From Pseudomonas fulva NBRC 16637 = DSM 17717 (GTDB taxonomy: Bacteria; Pseudomonadota; Gammaproteobacteria; Pseudomonadales; Pseudomonadaceae): a DNA stretch of 64,000 nucleotides. The position numbers and the translations under genes were made by a program. The notes under the pieces are model-generated. The model did not search any database, was not told where the DNA came from, and saw only the letters and a list, made by a program, of their open reading frames with translations. How positions within the stretch are numbered: position 1 is the first letter of the stretch; the number at the start of each line of letters is the position of its first letter. Shown one piece after another: positions 9,399-21,564 of this stretch. Where the stretch lies: the NCBI RefSeq assembly GCF_000730565.1, contig NZ_BBIQ01000013.1, positions 1 through 64,000 on the forward strand, written 5' to 3'.

Positions 9399-9878
9399 CT
9401 ACGGCTTGTCGCTGAGATCGGGCTGCTGACAGTCAAGCGCTGCGCCTTCATCTGTGACGCAGGCTAATGCCAGAGAAGGTCGAGCCGCATTGGCCAGTTC
9501 GCCGAGCAACACAAATTGCTCTCCAGCGTCCAGGTCCAGCCGCCCCGTGTGCGTGTCCAGCAGCTCGAGCTGCCAGGCCAGGAGCCTCAGGCACGCAGCC
9601 GTAATGCGCAGCGTTGCGCGATGCAGGCACGCGCCTTGGCAACAGGGGGCCAGTATCTGCTGAACGGAGGTCGTGAAGTGGGCTACTTCAAGCAGCCCCA
9701 AACGCTGTGCGTCGTGTGCCAAGTCGCTTAACGCGGCGTCCAGGCACCTGCAGGCATCAGGGTCATTTTCGATGAGCTCAAGATGCTGCAAGCAGTCCTC
9801 TGCTCTGTTGAGGCGCTTCTGGGCCCTCTCGCGAAAACCCCTAAGCGCCTCGCAGAAGGGTAAGGCACTGTCCATCAT
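9399..9878 (-). CDS. Unrecognised helical protein, divergent from cheV
   Basis: A 159-residue, mostly alpha-helical, Leu- and Cys-containing soluble protein. I do not recognise a named family. The segment SDLAHDAQRLGLLEVAHFTTSVQQIL looks loosely like the amphipathic helices of Hpt or CheA P1 domains, but no clear Hpt His motif is seen. The start at 9878 (MMDSAL) follows ATGGAGACACC; a longer frame to 9950 has no binding site. The position, divergent from cheV, suggests but does not prove a link to chemotaxis or signal transduction. Confidence 0.6.
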   Translation of the reverse strand: MMDSALPFCEALRGFRERAQKRLNRAEDCLQHLELIENDPDACRCLDAALSDLAHDAQRLGLLEVAHFTTSVQQILAPCCQGACLHRATLRITAACLRLLAWQLELLDTHTGRLDLDAGEQFVLLGELANAARPSLALACVTDEGAALDCQQPDLSDKP

Positions 9879-10148
9879 GGTGTCTCCATGGGCAGGACAG
9901 GCGGTAGAGACGGGCACGCCGTTACGATAGCTAGCAAAGCCTGACTCCATTCATGCAGTGAGAATGGCGTCACATTAATGGCTAAAGGATAGAGCGAACA
10001 TCAGGTTGTACCTGATTGCCACTAGGGGTTTCCCTGATAGGCAAGAAAAAAACGGAACTTTTCAGCGTGTGCGAGTGGAATTAGGAAACCAGTTAAGCAT
10101 GCTGTTAAAGTGATATCAAATTAGGCAAGGGTGTGGCGTTTCTTGGGG

Positions 10149-10174
10149 TCAAGATGCTACTCCGGCTGCCGATA
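10149..10174 (+). promoter_or_regulatory. FliA (sigma-28) promoter for cheV
   Basis: TCAAG at 10149-10153 and GCCGATA at 10168-10174, with 14 bases between them. This matches the flagellar sigma-28 consensus known in Pseudomonas (TCAAG-t, about 13-14 bases, GCCGATA). It ends 46 bases before the cheV ATG. Confidence 0.82.
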
Positions 10175-10220
10175 TACACACAATCGCGCACATTTTCGAC
10201 ATGAGCCTGGGGGCTTACCA

Positions 10221-11156
10221 ATGGCTGGCATTCTCGACACAGTAGACCAACGCACACAACTGGTAGGGGAGAACCGGCTGGAAATCCTGATGTTCCGGCT
10301 GGCTGGGCGTCAGCTTTTCGCGATCAACGTCTTCAAGGTGCAGGAGGTGTTACAACTGCCCAAGCTGACACTGATGCCGCAACGTCACGCGTTCGTCTGC
10401 GGTGTGGTGAACCTGCGAGGCCAGACACTCCCGGTAATCGACCTGTCCCAGGCGATCGGCATGCGCCCCATTCAGCCAGGCCCCGACAGCACCATCATCG
10501 TCACCGAATACAACCGCTCGGTGCAGGCGTTTCTGGTGGGCGGGGTCGACCGCATCGTCAACCTCAATTGGGAATCCATCATGCCGCCACCGACCAGTGC
10601 CGGCCGTCAGCATTACCTGACTGCCATCACCAAGGTGGACGACAAGCTGGTGGAGGTGATCGATGTGGAAAAGGTGCTTGCCGAAATCGTGCCTTACAAC
10701 GCCCGCGTTTCGGGTGAGAAATTGGCCGATCCGGTACTGGCGAGGGCGCGTGGTCGCGAGGTGCTGCTGGTGGACGATTCCAGTGTGGCCCTGGCCCAGT
10801 TGCGCGACACGCTCTCGCAGTTGGGGATGAAACTGCACGTTGCCAGCGACGGCCTCAAAGCCTTGCGCATGCTCAAGGCGTGGGCCGATGCCGGGGAGGA
10901 CATGTGCGAAAAGCTATTGATGATCTTCACGGATGCCGAAATGCCGGAAATGGACGGTTATCGCCTGACGACCGAAATCCGCGAGGATGCGCGCCTGCGC
11001 AAACTGTACGTGGTGCTGCATACGTCGCTGTCCGGCAGCTTCAACGAATCCATGGTCAAGAAAGTGGGTTGCGACAATTTCCTGTCCAAGTTCCAGCCTG
11101 ATCGGCTGGTCGATGTGGTCAAGCAGCGCCTGTTGCTGGACACCACCAACGCGTGA
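10221..11156 (+). CDS. cheV: Chemotaxis coupling protein CheV
   Basis: A 311-residue protein made of an N-terminal CheW domain (about residues 20-165) and a C-terminal receiver domain (about 175-305; acidic LLVDDSS, phosphoacceptor Asp in FTDAEMPEMDG, switch Lys in FLSKF). CheV couples chemoreceptors to CheA and is thought to be tuned by phosphorylation. The start at 10221 follows a GGGGG stretch and gives MAGILDTVDQRTQL, typical for the family; the frame upstream to 10131 runs through the promoter and is rejected. It is the only gene of its unit. Confidence 0.95.
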   Translation: MAGILDTVDQRTQLVGENRLEILMFRLAGRQLFAINVFKVQEVLQLPKLTLMPQRHAFVCGVVNLRGQTLPVIDLSQAIGMRPIQPGPDSTIIVTEYNRSVQAFLVGGVDRIVNLNWESIMPPPTSAGRQHYLTAITKVDDKLVEVIDVEKVLAEIVPYNARVSGEKLADPVLARARGREVLLVDDSSVALAQLRDTLSQLGMKLHVASDGLKALRMLKAWADAGEDMCEKLLMIFTDAEMPEMDGYRLTTEIREDARLRKLYVVLHTSLSGSFNESMVKKVGCDNFLSKFQPDRLVDVVKQRLLLDTTNA

Positions 11157-11211
11157 TTGCGCGCCCTGCTGGGTATAAGCTGGCGGTTTGGCGATTTATG
11201 AGGCAGCAGGG

Positions 11212-12009
11212 ATGTTTCTCAGTGAGCTCTACCGGTATCCGGTCAAGTCGGGGCGGGCGCAAGGCCTGCAGGTCTCTCCCGTTGGTGTGCTTGGGCTTGA
11301 AGGAGACCGCCGTTGGATGCTGGTCGAGGAACAGAACGGGCGCTTTCTGACCCAGCGCGTCTGGCCCCAGCTCGGGCAGCTCGAGGCAGTCGAGACAGGC
11401 GGAGTACTGTTGCTGCGGGCGCCTGGGCAAGTGCCGCTGAAGGTGGTGTCCCCGGCCGACGATGCCCCGCTGCGAGGGGTGACCTTATGGCGCGACACCT
11501 TTCGTGTGCCGGATGCCGGTGATGAGGCCGCCGCTTGGCTCAGTGGCTGGCTAGGCAAAGCGGTGAGGTTGGTGTATTGCCCGCAGCAGCGGGCCAGGTA
11601 CCTGCCCAATGGCTATGGCACCGACCGGGACCGTGCCGCCTTTCCCGACGGTTTCCCGTTGCTGCTCATTGGCCAGGCGTCGCTCGATGAGCTCGATCGC
11701 CGTGTCGGCCGGCCCATGGACATGCTGCGGTTCAGGCCAAACCTGGTGGTGCAGGGGGCCGAGGCTTTCGCAGAGGATGGCTGGAAGCGCATTCGCATCG
11801 GTACGGTGGAGTTCCGTGTTTTGAAGCCAAGCGTGCGCTGCATTTTCACCACCATCGACCCTGCCACGGGGCAGCGCAGCCCTGACCGCGAGCCCATGAC
11901 CACGCTTCGGACGTTCCGGGAAAAGGAAGGGGACATATTGTTTGGGCAAAACCTGGCCGCCGATGGCGACGGGCACCTGGAGGTTGGCATGAAGGTCCAG
12001 GTGCTCTGA
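11212..12009 (+). CDS. MOSC-domain protein (YcbX-like)
   Basis: A 265-residue protein with an N-terminal MOSC_N beta barrel (LSELYRYPVKSGRAQGL, GLEGDRRWML, FLTQRVWPQL) and a C-terminal MOSC domain carrying the conserved FRPNLVV and the Cys-containing LKPSVRCIFTTIDP. YcbX-type proteins use molybdenum cofactor to reduce N-hydroxylated compounds, fitting the presence of moaB/moeA nearby. The start at 11212 is taken after AGGCAGCAGGG. The stop lies 64 bases from the convergent lytic transglycosylase gene. Confidence 0.9.
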   Translation: MFLSELYRYPVKSGRAQGLQVSPVGVLGLEGDRRWMLVEEQNGRFLTQRVWPQLGQLEAVETGGVLLLRAPGQVPLKVVSPADDAPLRGVTLWRDTFRVPDAGDEAAAWLSGWLGKAVRLVYCPQQRARYLPNGYGTDRDRAAFPDGFPLLLIGQASLDELDRRVGRPMDMLRFRPNLVVQGAEAFAEDGWKRIRIGTVEFRVLKPSVRCIFTTIDPATGQRSPDREPMTTLRTFREKEGDILFGQNLAADGDGHLEVGMKVQVL

Positions 12010-12073
12010 GTTGTCGGGTAGCCGGACGCCGGTGTGGTCGGCGCCCTGGCTTGATCAGCCGCTAATGGCCTCC

Positions 12074-13999
12074 TTACATGTCGTCGAAGTAGCGCTCGTG
12101 CCAGTCCACCAGGGGTTGTGGCATGTTGAGCTTTTGTCCGTAAATCACCGAATAGGACAGCACGTTCTGAACGTACTGACGGGTTTCATCGAATGGAATG
12201 GACTCGACCCACACGTCGAAGCTCAGGTGTTTGGCGCCTTTGAGCCATTGCCGTACGCGGCCTGGGCCTGCGTTGTAAGCGGCTGAGGCCAGTACTCGGT
12301 TGCCGTTGAACTGGCTGTGCACCTGGCTGAGGTAGGCAGCCCCCAGCTGGATGTTCTTGTCCGGGTTCAGGACCTGTGCGGGCGAAGCCAGTGGGATGCT
12401 GAACTTGCGCGCGGTTTCCTTGGCTGTAGCAGGCATCAACTGCATGAGCCCGCTGGCGCCCACTGGGGAACGGGCATCCTCCATGAAGGCGCTTTCCTGA
12501 CGGGTGATTGCGAATACCCAGCTCGAGTGCAGGCCGCGCACCTTGGCTTCGCGTACCAGGGTGTCGCGGTGCGCCATGGGGAAGCGTACGTCCAGGTCAT
12601 CCCAGTATTTGGCCTGGCTGATGGTGCGGATGGCCGGGAAATACCAGCGCAACTCGTAACCCAGGCGCGCCTGGGCGACCATTTCGTCCCGGGTGAAGTG
12701 ACGGCTCACGTGATACCACTCGCGGCGACCTTCGACGATCTGACCGCGGGCATGGAATTCGAGGGCGCGTTGGATGCCAGGTGTATTGCGCACCTTCTTG
12801 ACCAGCTGTGGGCTGAGCACCAGGGGCTTGTTGTTCAGTTGGTAGGGGGCTTGCGCACGGTCTGCAGCCAGGAAGCCATAGAAATCGCGCTCGCGGGCAA
12901 CGGCCTTGTACAACTGCGGGACTTGCGGGTTCTTCGGCTGCGCCAGCTCCAGGCTCCGCGCCTGCCAGTACTTCCAGCGGCTGCTCTGGGCCAGGTCGCC
13001 GCTCAGGCGCTTGGTGAGGGCATAGGCATCTTCCCACCGGCCCAGGCGCAGCAACAGGCGCAAGCGCCATTCACTGACGGTATCGTCCCGCAGTTCGGGG
13101 TCGTAGCGGGTCATGAGGTCAAGCGCGCGCGGGTCATAGCGCCGGGCCAGGGTCAGGCCGATCTCGCGGGCAATGGCCACTTTTTCATCGCGGGAAAAGT
13201 GCATGCGCTGGGCATAGTCGTCAAGCAGCCCCATGGCGCGCTCCGGGTCCTGCCGTGCAAGGCGGCGCAGCCCGAGACTGACGACGTCCGAGGTCGCTTC
13301 GTCGGCCTGGGTGAAGCGTGATGGCTGGTTGAGCAATTCGGGTTTCTGCGCCACATCGATCAGCAGACGGCCTTGTGGCGCCAGCGTGGTCAGGGTCTTG
13401 ACCAGGTTCTCGGCCAGGCCGTAGTTGCGTGCCTGGGCTGCAAGCTTGGCCCGCTCCCAGCGCTTGGCCTCCGTGAGCTGCCCCTCGGCAGCCCACATGG
13501 CGAACAACGGGTCGCAGGCAGCAGGCTGGGACTTGCCCACCGACCACAGCTTGTTTGCCGTGGCAAAGCCTTCGGTGCGCATCCCGTGGCTGAGCTGGTA
13601 CTGGCCGTTCAGGCAATCGAGCTCGGTGAAGTTGAGCTTGGGATCGTAGTACTTGGCGAAGGTCTGCCACTCACCGCGTTCGGCCAGCCAGCGCAACCAG
13701 CGCAGTTTCATCCAGTTGGCCTGGGGCAGGTCGCCGTGCTTGGCCAGGAAACCCTCGATCTCCTGGTTGCTGGCAGATTTCAGGCGCGCGGTCAGTTCGT
13801 CATAGGCCAGATACGGTGTCAGCGGATAATCGTCGAGCGCCTGGGCATAGCGCAGGTACGGGCCCTTGTCGCCCTTGGCCAGCGCACGCTTGGCTTCATC
13901 ATAGTATTGGCGTTGCACGGTAATGTCGGTGGCCTGGGCCGCGCCGGTGGCAGCGGTGAGCAACAGGCATGTAGCAATTTGTAACAGGCGGCTGCGCAT
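12074..13999 (-). CDS. slt: Soluble lytic murein transglycosylase
   Basis: A 641-residue periplasmic enzyme that cleaves the glycan strand of peptidoglycan with formation of 1,6-anhydro-MurNAc. It has a signal peptide (MRSRLLQIATCLLLTAATGA, cleaved after AQA), then the long helical superhelix domain, and a C-terminal SLT domain from about residue 480: ITRQESAFMEDARSPVGASG contains the catalytic Glu, followed by GLMQLMPATA and SAAYNAGPGRV. This size and order match Slt70. ATG 13999 gives the signal peptide directly and follows a GGACG; a start at 14023 would add eight residues ahead of the signal. Confidence 0.94.
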   Translation of the reverse strand: MRSRLLQIATCLLLTAATGAAQATDITVQRQYYDEAKRALAKGDKGPYLRYAQALDDYPLTPYLAYDELTARLKSASNQEIEGFLAKHGDLPQANWMKLRWLRWLAERGEWQTFAKYYDPKLNFTELDCLNGQYQLSHGMRTEGFATANKLWSVGKSQPAACDPLFAMWAAEGQLTEAKRWERAKLAAQARNYGLAENLVKTLTTLAPQGRLLIDVAQKPELLNQPSRFTQADEATSDVVSLGLRRLARQDPERAMGLLDDYAQRMHFSRDEKVAIAREIGLTLARRYDPRALDLMTRYDPELRDDTVSEWRLRLLLRLGRWEDAYALTKRLSGDLAQSSRWKYWQARSLELAQPKNPQVPQLYKAVARERDFYGFLAADRAQAPYQLNNKPLVLSPQLVKKVRNTPGIQRALEFHARGQIVEGRREWYHVSRHFTRDEMVAQARLGYELRWYFPAIRTISQAKYWDDLDVRFPMAHRDTLVREAKVRGLHSSWVFAITRQESAFMEDARSPVGASGLMQLMPATAKETARKFSIPLASPAQVLNPDKNIQLGAAYLSQVHSQFNGNRVLASAAYNAGPGRVRQWLKGAKHLSFDVWVESIPFDETRQYVQNVLSYSVIYGQKLNMPQPLVDWHERYFDDM

Positions 14000-14222
14000 G
14001 ATACGTCCGGGCAGTTGAACCATGGGAAAGTGGCGGCGGGGCCAGCACTGTTGAAAACGATGGCCCTAGCTTAGCCGTTTGCGGATGACAGGTGAAAGCA
14101 CTGTGCTTGTATCGGGATATTAAGTTCGACCGGGTGTCGCCGTGCGCGACGGGTGCAGGCCGTGCGGATGTCGGCGCAGGGCTAACTCAGGTAGAATGCG
14201 CGCCCGATTTATGGAGACGAAC

Positions 14223-16148
14223 ATGACCCTGCTCAAATTCAGCGATGTGTCCCTCGCATTCGGCGCCATGCCGCTGCTGGACAAGGTGTCCTGGCAGATC
14301 GCTCGTGGCGAGCGGGTGTGCATCATCGGCCGCAACGGCACCGGCAAGTCGAGCATGCTGCGCCTGGTCAAGGGCGAGCAGAAAGGCGATGACGGTGACA
14401 TCTGGCGCGCCCCTGGGCTGAAAATCGGCGAGTTGCCCCAGGAATTGCCGCTGGCCGACGAGCGCACGGTGTTCGACGTCGTGGCGGCAGGGCTGGATGG
14501 CGTCGGCGAGCTGCTGGCACAGTTTCATCACCTGAGCCAGAACATCCAGGGCGATGAAGACCTGGAAAAACTGATGCACGTGCAGCACGAGCTGGAGGCC
14601 CGCGATGGCTGGCGCCTGCAGCAAGTGGTTGAAAGCACCCTGAGCCGTCTGCAGTTGCCGGCAGACAAGACCCTGGCGGAGTTGTCCGGCGGCTGGCGTC
14701 GTCGTGTACTGCTGGCCCAGGCGCTGGTGTCCGAGCCCGACTTGTTGCTGCTCGACGAGCCGACCAACCACCTGGATATCGGTGCCATCGCCTGGCTCGA
14801 GGAAGCACTGCGCGGGTTCAACGGCGCCGTGTTGTTCATCACCCACGACCGATCCTTCCTGCAGAACCTGGCCACCCGCATCCTCGAGTTGGACCGCGGC
14901 GGCCTGATCGACTGGAATGGCGACTATGCCAGCTTCCTGGTGCACAAGGAGGCCGCGCTGGCCGCCGAGGAAACCGCCAACGCGCTGTTCGACAAGCGCC
15001 TGGCCCAGGAAGAGGTGTGGATTCGCCAGGGCATCAAGGCCCGTCGCACCCGTAACGAAGGCCGCGTGCGGGCGCTCAAGGCGCTGCGCGTGGAGCGCGG
15101 TGAGCGCCGTGAGCGGCAGGGCAAGGCCAACATTCAGATCGAGGCGGCCGACAAGTCGGGCAAGCAGGTCATGGTGCTCGAGCACGTCAGCTTCTCGCAC
15201 CCGGACGGGCCGATGCTGGTGAAGGATTTTTCCATGGTGCTGCAGCGCCAGGACCGGATCGGCCTGCTGGGCGCCAACGGCACCGGCAAGACCACCTTAC
15301 TCAAGCTGATGCTGGGTGATCTGGAGCCCACTTCGGGCAAGATCGAGCGCGGCACCAAGCTTGAGGTCGCCTATTTCGACCAGATGCGCCATCAGTTGGA
15401 CCTGGAAAAGACCGTCATCGACAACCTCGCCGAGGGCCGAGACTTCATCGAGATCGAAGGGCAGAACCGGCATGTGCTGAGCTACCTGGGCGACTTCCTG
15501 TTCAGTCCGCAGCGGGCCCGCACCCCGGTCAAGGCATTGTCCGGCGGCGAACGTGCGCGCCTGCTGCTGGCCAAGCTGTTCAGCAAGCCGGCCAACCTGC
15601 TGGTGCTCGACGAACCCACCAACGACCTGGACGTGGAAACCCTCGAGCTGCTCGAAGAGGTGCTCTCCAACTACAAGGGTACCGTGCTGATGGTCAGCCA
15701 CGACCGGGCGTTTCTCGACAACGTCGTGACCAGCACCCTGGTGTTCGAGGGCGATGGCTTGGTTCGCGAGTACGTGGGCGGTTACGAAGACTGGATTCGT
15801 CAGGGCGGTTCGCCAAAGCTGCTCGGCGTTACGGAGAGTAAAGGCGGCAAGTCGGCGCTCAACAGTGCGGTGGTGGAGAAGGTCGAGGCCAAGCCGCAAG
15901 CCGTCGCTGCGCCAGTGGCCGAGGAATCGAAGAAAAAGCTCAGCTACAAGCTTCAGCGTGAGCTGGAGATGCTGCCGGGGCAGATCGACGCGCTGGAACA
16001 GCGCATGGCCCAGGCTCAGGAAGAGGTGAGCGCGGTTGGTTTCTACCAGCGTCCGATCGCAGAGACGTCAGCGGTGCTGGCGAACATCGAGAAGCTGCAA
16101 GGTGAGCTCGATGCCCTGGTGGAGCGCTGGGCCGAGCTGGAAGGCTAA
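14223..16148 (+). CDS. uup: ABC-F ATPase Uup
   Basis: A 641-residue soluble ABC-F protein with two ATPase domains and no membrane segment. Walker A motifs are GRNGTGKS and GANGTGKT; signature sequences are LSGGWRRR and LSGGERAR; Walker B motifs are LLLLDEPTNHLD and LLVLDEPTNDLD. The inter-domain linker is charged and helical, and the last 80 or so residues form the coiled coil typical of Uup. ABC-F proteins act on ribosomes, and Uup is linked to ribosome function and transposon excision in E. coli. The start at 14223 follows TATGGAGACGAAC. Divergent from slt. Confidence 0.93.
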   Translation: MTLLKFSDVSLAFGAMPLLDKVSWQIARGERVCIIGRNGTGKSSMLRLVKGEQKGDDGDIWRAPGLKIGELPQELPLADERTVFDVVAAGLDGVGELLAQFHHLSQNIQGDEDLEKLMHVQHELEARDGWRLQQVVESTLSRLQLPADKTLAELSGGWRRRVLLAQALVSEPDLLLLDEPTNHLDIGAIAWLEEALRGFNGAVLFITHDRSFLQNLATRILELDRGGLIDWNGDYASFLVHKEAALAAEETANALFDKRLAQEEVWIRQGIKARRTRNEGRVRALKALRVERGERRERQGKANIQIEAADKSGKQVMVLEHVSFSHPDGPMLVKDFSMVLQRQDRIGLLGANGTGKTTLLKLMLGDLEPTSGKIERGTKLEVAYFDQMRHQLDLEKTVIDNLAEGRDFIEIEGQNRHVLSYLGDFLFSPQRARTPVKALSGGERARLLLAKLFSKPANLLVLDEPTNDLDVETLELLEEVLSNYKGTVLMVSHDRAFLDNVVTSTLVFEGDGLVREYVGGYEDWIRQGGSPKLLGVTESKGGKSALNSAVVEKVEAKPQAVAAPVAEESKKKLSYKLQRELEMLPGQIDALEQRMAQAQEEVSAVGFYQRPIAETSAVLANIEKLQGELDALVERWAELEG

Positions 16149-16176
16149 ACAGGCAGGGCGTTGATCGCCTGCGCGT

Positions 16177-16233
16177 AGCGGGCGAGCCCGCTGCCAGGTG
16201 CCAGAGGGAGGATGCAACCCCAAGGCACCTGGC
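16177..16233. terminator. Stacked hairpins between convergent uup and usp genes
   Basis: A perfect 7-bp stem (AGCGGGC / GCCCGCT, GA loop) at 16177-16192 is followed by a perfect 10-bp inverted repeat, GCCAGGTGCC at 16193-16202 and GGCACCTGGC at 16224-16233. There is no T-run, so this may block convergent transcription or end it with Rho rather than act as a classical terminator. Confidence 0.5.
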
Positions 16234-16264
16234 GTGGCCGCTTAACCCCTGGCGGTAGACAGGC

Positions 16265-16705
16265 TCAGTCCTTTTTCTGCAGTCGCACTGCCAGCACATC
16301 GCAGGGTGCGCCGTGCAGCACGTCGTTGGCTGTGGAGCCCAGCAGCAGCGCCAGGCCGTGGCGACCGTGGCTGCCCACGACGATCAGGTCGCAGTGCTGT
16401 TCTTTGGCCAATTGATGGATTTCCTGGCGGGGCTGGCCGTAGGTCAAGTGCGAGTCGCCGCGCTGGATGCCCGGATACTTGCTGAACAGGCGATCCATGC
16501 GTTCCTTGGCCTGATCGAACTGCTGCTGTTGCAGTTGCGACAAGTCCATCGGCACGTCGCCGCCAAACGCCATGGCCATGGGTTCGACGATGTGCACCAG
16601 TGACACCTTGGCGTTGGTAGGCTGGGCCAGCGCCATGGCGCGCTTGATCACAGGGTCGCATTCTTCCGTCAGGTCGACGGCGACCAGCAGATGTTGGTAG
16701 GTCAT
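16265..16705 (-). CDS. Universal stress protein (UspA family)
   Basis: A 146-residue Usp-fold protein: N-terminal strand YQHLLVAVDLTEE, then helices, and the ATP-binding signature VVGSHGRHGLALLLGSTAND (G-x2-G-x9-G-S/T) near residue 110-130, so it is expected to bind ATP. Proteins of this family accumulate under growth arrest and stress and act in the cytoplasm. The start at 16705 follows TGGAGTACAGCTC. It has its own divergent promoter region with the next gene. Confidence 0.93.
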   Translation of the reverse strand: MTYQHLLVAVDLTEECDPVIKRAMALAQPTNAKVSLVHIVEPMAMAFGGDVPMDLSQLQQQQFDQAKERMDRLFSKYPGIQRGDSHLTYGQPRQEIHQLAKEQHCDLIVVGSHGRHGLALLLGSTANDVLHGAPCDVLAVRLQKKD

Positions 16706-16815
16706 GAGCTGTACTCCAGGCAATCGCTATAGAAGAAGTATGGTCGCTTTCGGGCGGGTCATGCGTGAAAAATGGCTAACCAGCTCATTTGCAACGGTTT
16801 ATGGGAGCTACTGAT

Positions 16816-17253
16816 ATGACGGTATTGCTGGTGGTGTCAATCCTTGCGCTGATTCTCAGCCCGCTTTCCTGGCTGCGCAACTCGCGCAATCAGAGTGAGC
16901 AGATGCGCCTGCGCCTGGAGGCGCGGCGCATGGGCCTGGCCATGCAGCTGGCGCCTCAGCAGTGGCCGCACTGGCTGGAAAAACAGCCGCCGAGCCCTTG
17001 CCCGCAATATCACCGGGCACGCAAGCGGGGGCATGTCGACAGCTTCAGCTTCTGGCAGATCAGCCCTGGCGTATGGTGGAACCAGTGGCGCGAGCCGTGC
17101 GAAGACCCGCGCTTCTTGCAAGCCCTGGCCCGTCTGCCAGCAAGCGCCTACAAGGTCGAGGCCGATGCGCGGATGATAGCGCTCTACTGGACGGAGCGGG
17201 GGGACACGGCTGTATTGCAGGATGTTGCCTACGTGCTGGAGACACTGGCCTGA
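16816..17253 (+). CDS. Membrane-anchored protein of unknown function
   Basis: A 145-residue protein with one N-terminal hydrophobic helix (MTVLLVVSILALILSPLSWL) followed by a basic stretch and a soluble Trp-rich domain (WQISPGVWWNQW). This suggests a single-pass inner membrane protein with a cytoplasmic domain. I do not recognise a named family, though position before fadBA is shared with other Pseudomonas. ATG 16816 is preferred because GGGAG lies eight bases upstream; ATG 16801 is in frame but overlaps that site. Confidence 0.8.
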   Translation: MTVLLVVSILALILSPLSWLRNSRNQSEQMRLRLEARRMGLAMQLAPQQWPHWLEKQPPSPCPQYHRARKRGHVDSFSFWQISPGVWWNQWREPCEDPRFLQALARLPASAYKVEADARMIALYWTERGDTAVLQDVAYVLETLA

Positions 17254-17300
17254 CTCCAAGGGTGCTCGGCGGGCTGTCCATGGCCCCTGACACGCAGCGC

Positions 17301-17361
17301 AACGAGAAAGCGGCGATTCGGCGGTTCCTGACAGGAACCGGTCAATCGCCGCTTTCTCGTT
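17301..17361. repeat. 61-nt near-perfect inverted repeat
   Basis: Outer arms of 18 bp are perfectly complementary (17301-17318 with 17344-17361). They enclose a 4/4-base internal loop and an inner perfect 7-bp hairpin (GGTTCCT / AGGAACC around GAC). There is no T-run on either strand. The element stands about 50 bases beyond the stop of the preceding gene. Confidence 0.9.
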
Positions 17362-17618
17362 CTACCACGCCAAAAGGCTGGGCAGGCCGTTGAATTCACT
17401 CCGTCAAGTAACGCCTGGCGCTTGTGCCTGGATCAGCCAGACTGCAAGGGGTGCCGAGGCTGGCAAGGTGTGAGGATTGCCAGCATGAATGGCCAGCGAT
17501 CAGCGGCATGATCGGTCGTACCCGGCTTGTGGAAAGTGACCGCAAAGTCGGCTTTTCTCCCCGTGGGTGCAGCATTTGACAATGCAGATCTTTTCGGAGA
17601 ATGTGTGCACACCCAAAT

Positions 17619-17632
17619 CAAACGGGCGTATG
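17619..17632. promoter_or_regulatory. Candidate PsrA operator upstream of fadB
   Basis: CAAAC-GGGC-GTATG at 17619-17632 differs by one base from the inverted repeat CAAAC-N4-GTTTG that is found intact in front of psrA in this window. PsrA is known to control fadBA in Pseudomonas, and the site lies about 145 bases before the fadB start. The rest of the 17254-17776 intergenic stretch holds the long inverted repeat and no supported gene. Confidence 0.6.
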
Positions 17633-17776
17633 AATTGAGCGTTTGCATTGCACGCCACTCATTCATGCGTACGACTCGCGCGCTGACGGGTGTGCCTGGA
17701 GCAGGTGGCCATGACGGCTGCGGTGCTGCAGTGATCGGCGTGTACAGTTCAGCTTCCATATCTTGGAGATCAGTTG

Positions 17777-19924
<2,148 letters not shown>

Positions 19925-19940
19925 GCGGTCAACGAGCTAG

Positions 19941-21131
<1,191 letters not shown>

Positions 21132-21150
21132 GGCGCAGGAGAAGGACAGC

Positions 21151-21182
21151 AACCGGGGCCTCGTGCCCCGGTTTTGTTTTTT
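21151..21182 (+). terminator. Rho-independent terminator of fadBA
   Basis: Stem ACCGGGGC / GCCCCGGT with a CTCGT loop, followed by TTTGTTTTTT. Classical intrinsic terminator 20 bases after the fadA stop. Confidence 0.93.
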
Positions 21183-21212
21183 GGGTTTCGATGGCATCAG
21201 GAGGAAGACGAC

Positions 21213-21464
21213 ATGCAGATCCAGCCAGGTGTGTACCGGCATTACAAGGGCCCGGAGTACCGCGTGTTCAGTGTTGCGCGGCACTCCGAGAGCGAGGAGT
21301 GGATGGTGTTCTACCAATGCCTGTATGGTGATTACAGCTTCTGGGTGCGCCCGCTGTCGATGTTCCGCGAGTCGGTGGAAGTCGATGGCGAACAGGTGCC
21401 CCGCTTTGCGTTGATCAAGGCCGAAGAAGGGCTTTGCGGGATGTCGGACAAGTCGCAGGCGTGA
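21213..21464 (+). CDS. DUF1653 family protein
   Basis: An 83-residue protein beginning QPGVYRHYKGPEYRVFSVARHSE, which is the DUF1653 pattern (short beta-rich domain, conserved GxYRHxKG and YxVxxxAxHSE). The function is unknown. The ATG at 21213 follows a strong AGGAGGA. It lies between the fadBA terminator and topA. No membrane segment or catalytic motif is visible. Confidence 0.88.
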   Translation: MQIQPGVYRHYKGPEYRVFSVARHSESEEWMVFYQCLYGDYSFWVRPLSMFRESVEVDGEQVPRFALIKAEEGLCGMSDKSQA

Positions 21465-21564
21465 TGTTCTGAACTTGACCTCGCAGTTTTGCCACTATAT
21501 ATAGCGGTGCCGCGTCTGGTACCTGACGTGTTTTCAATCTTCAGATTCAGGAATACTCCGATCC

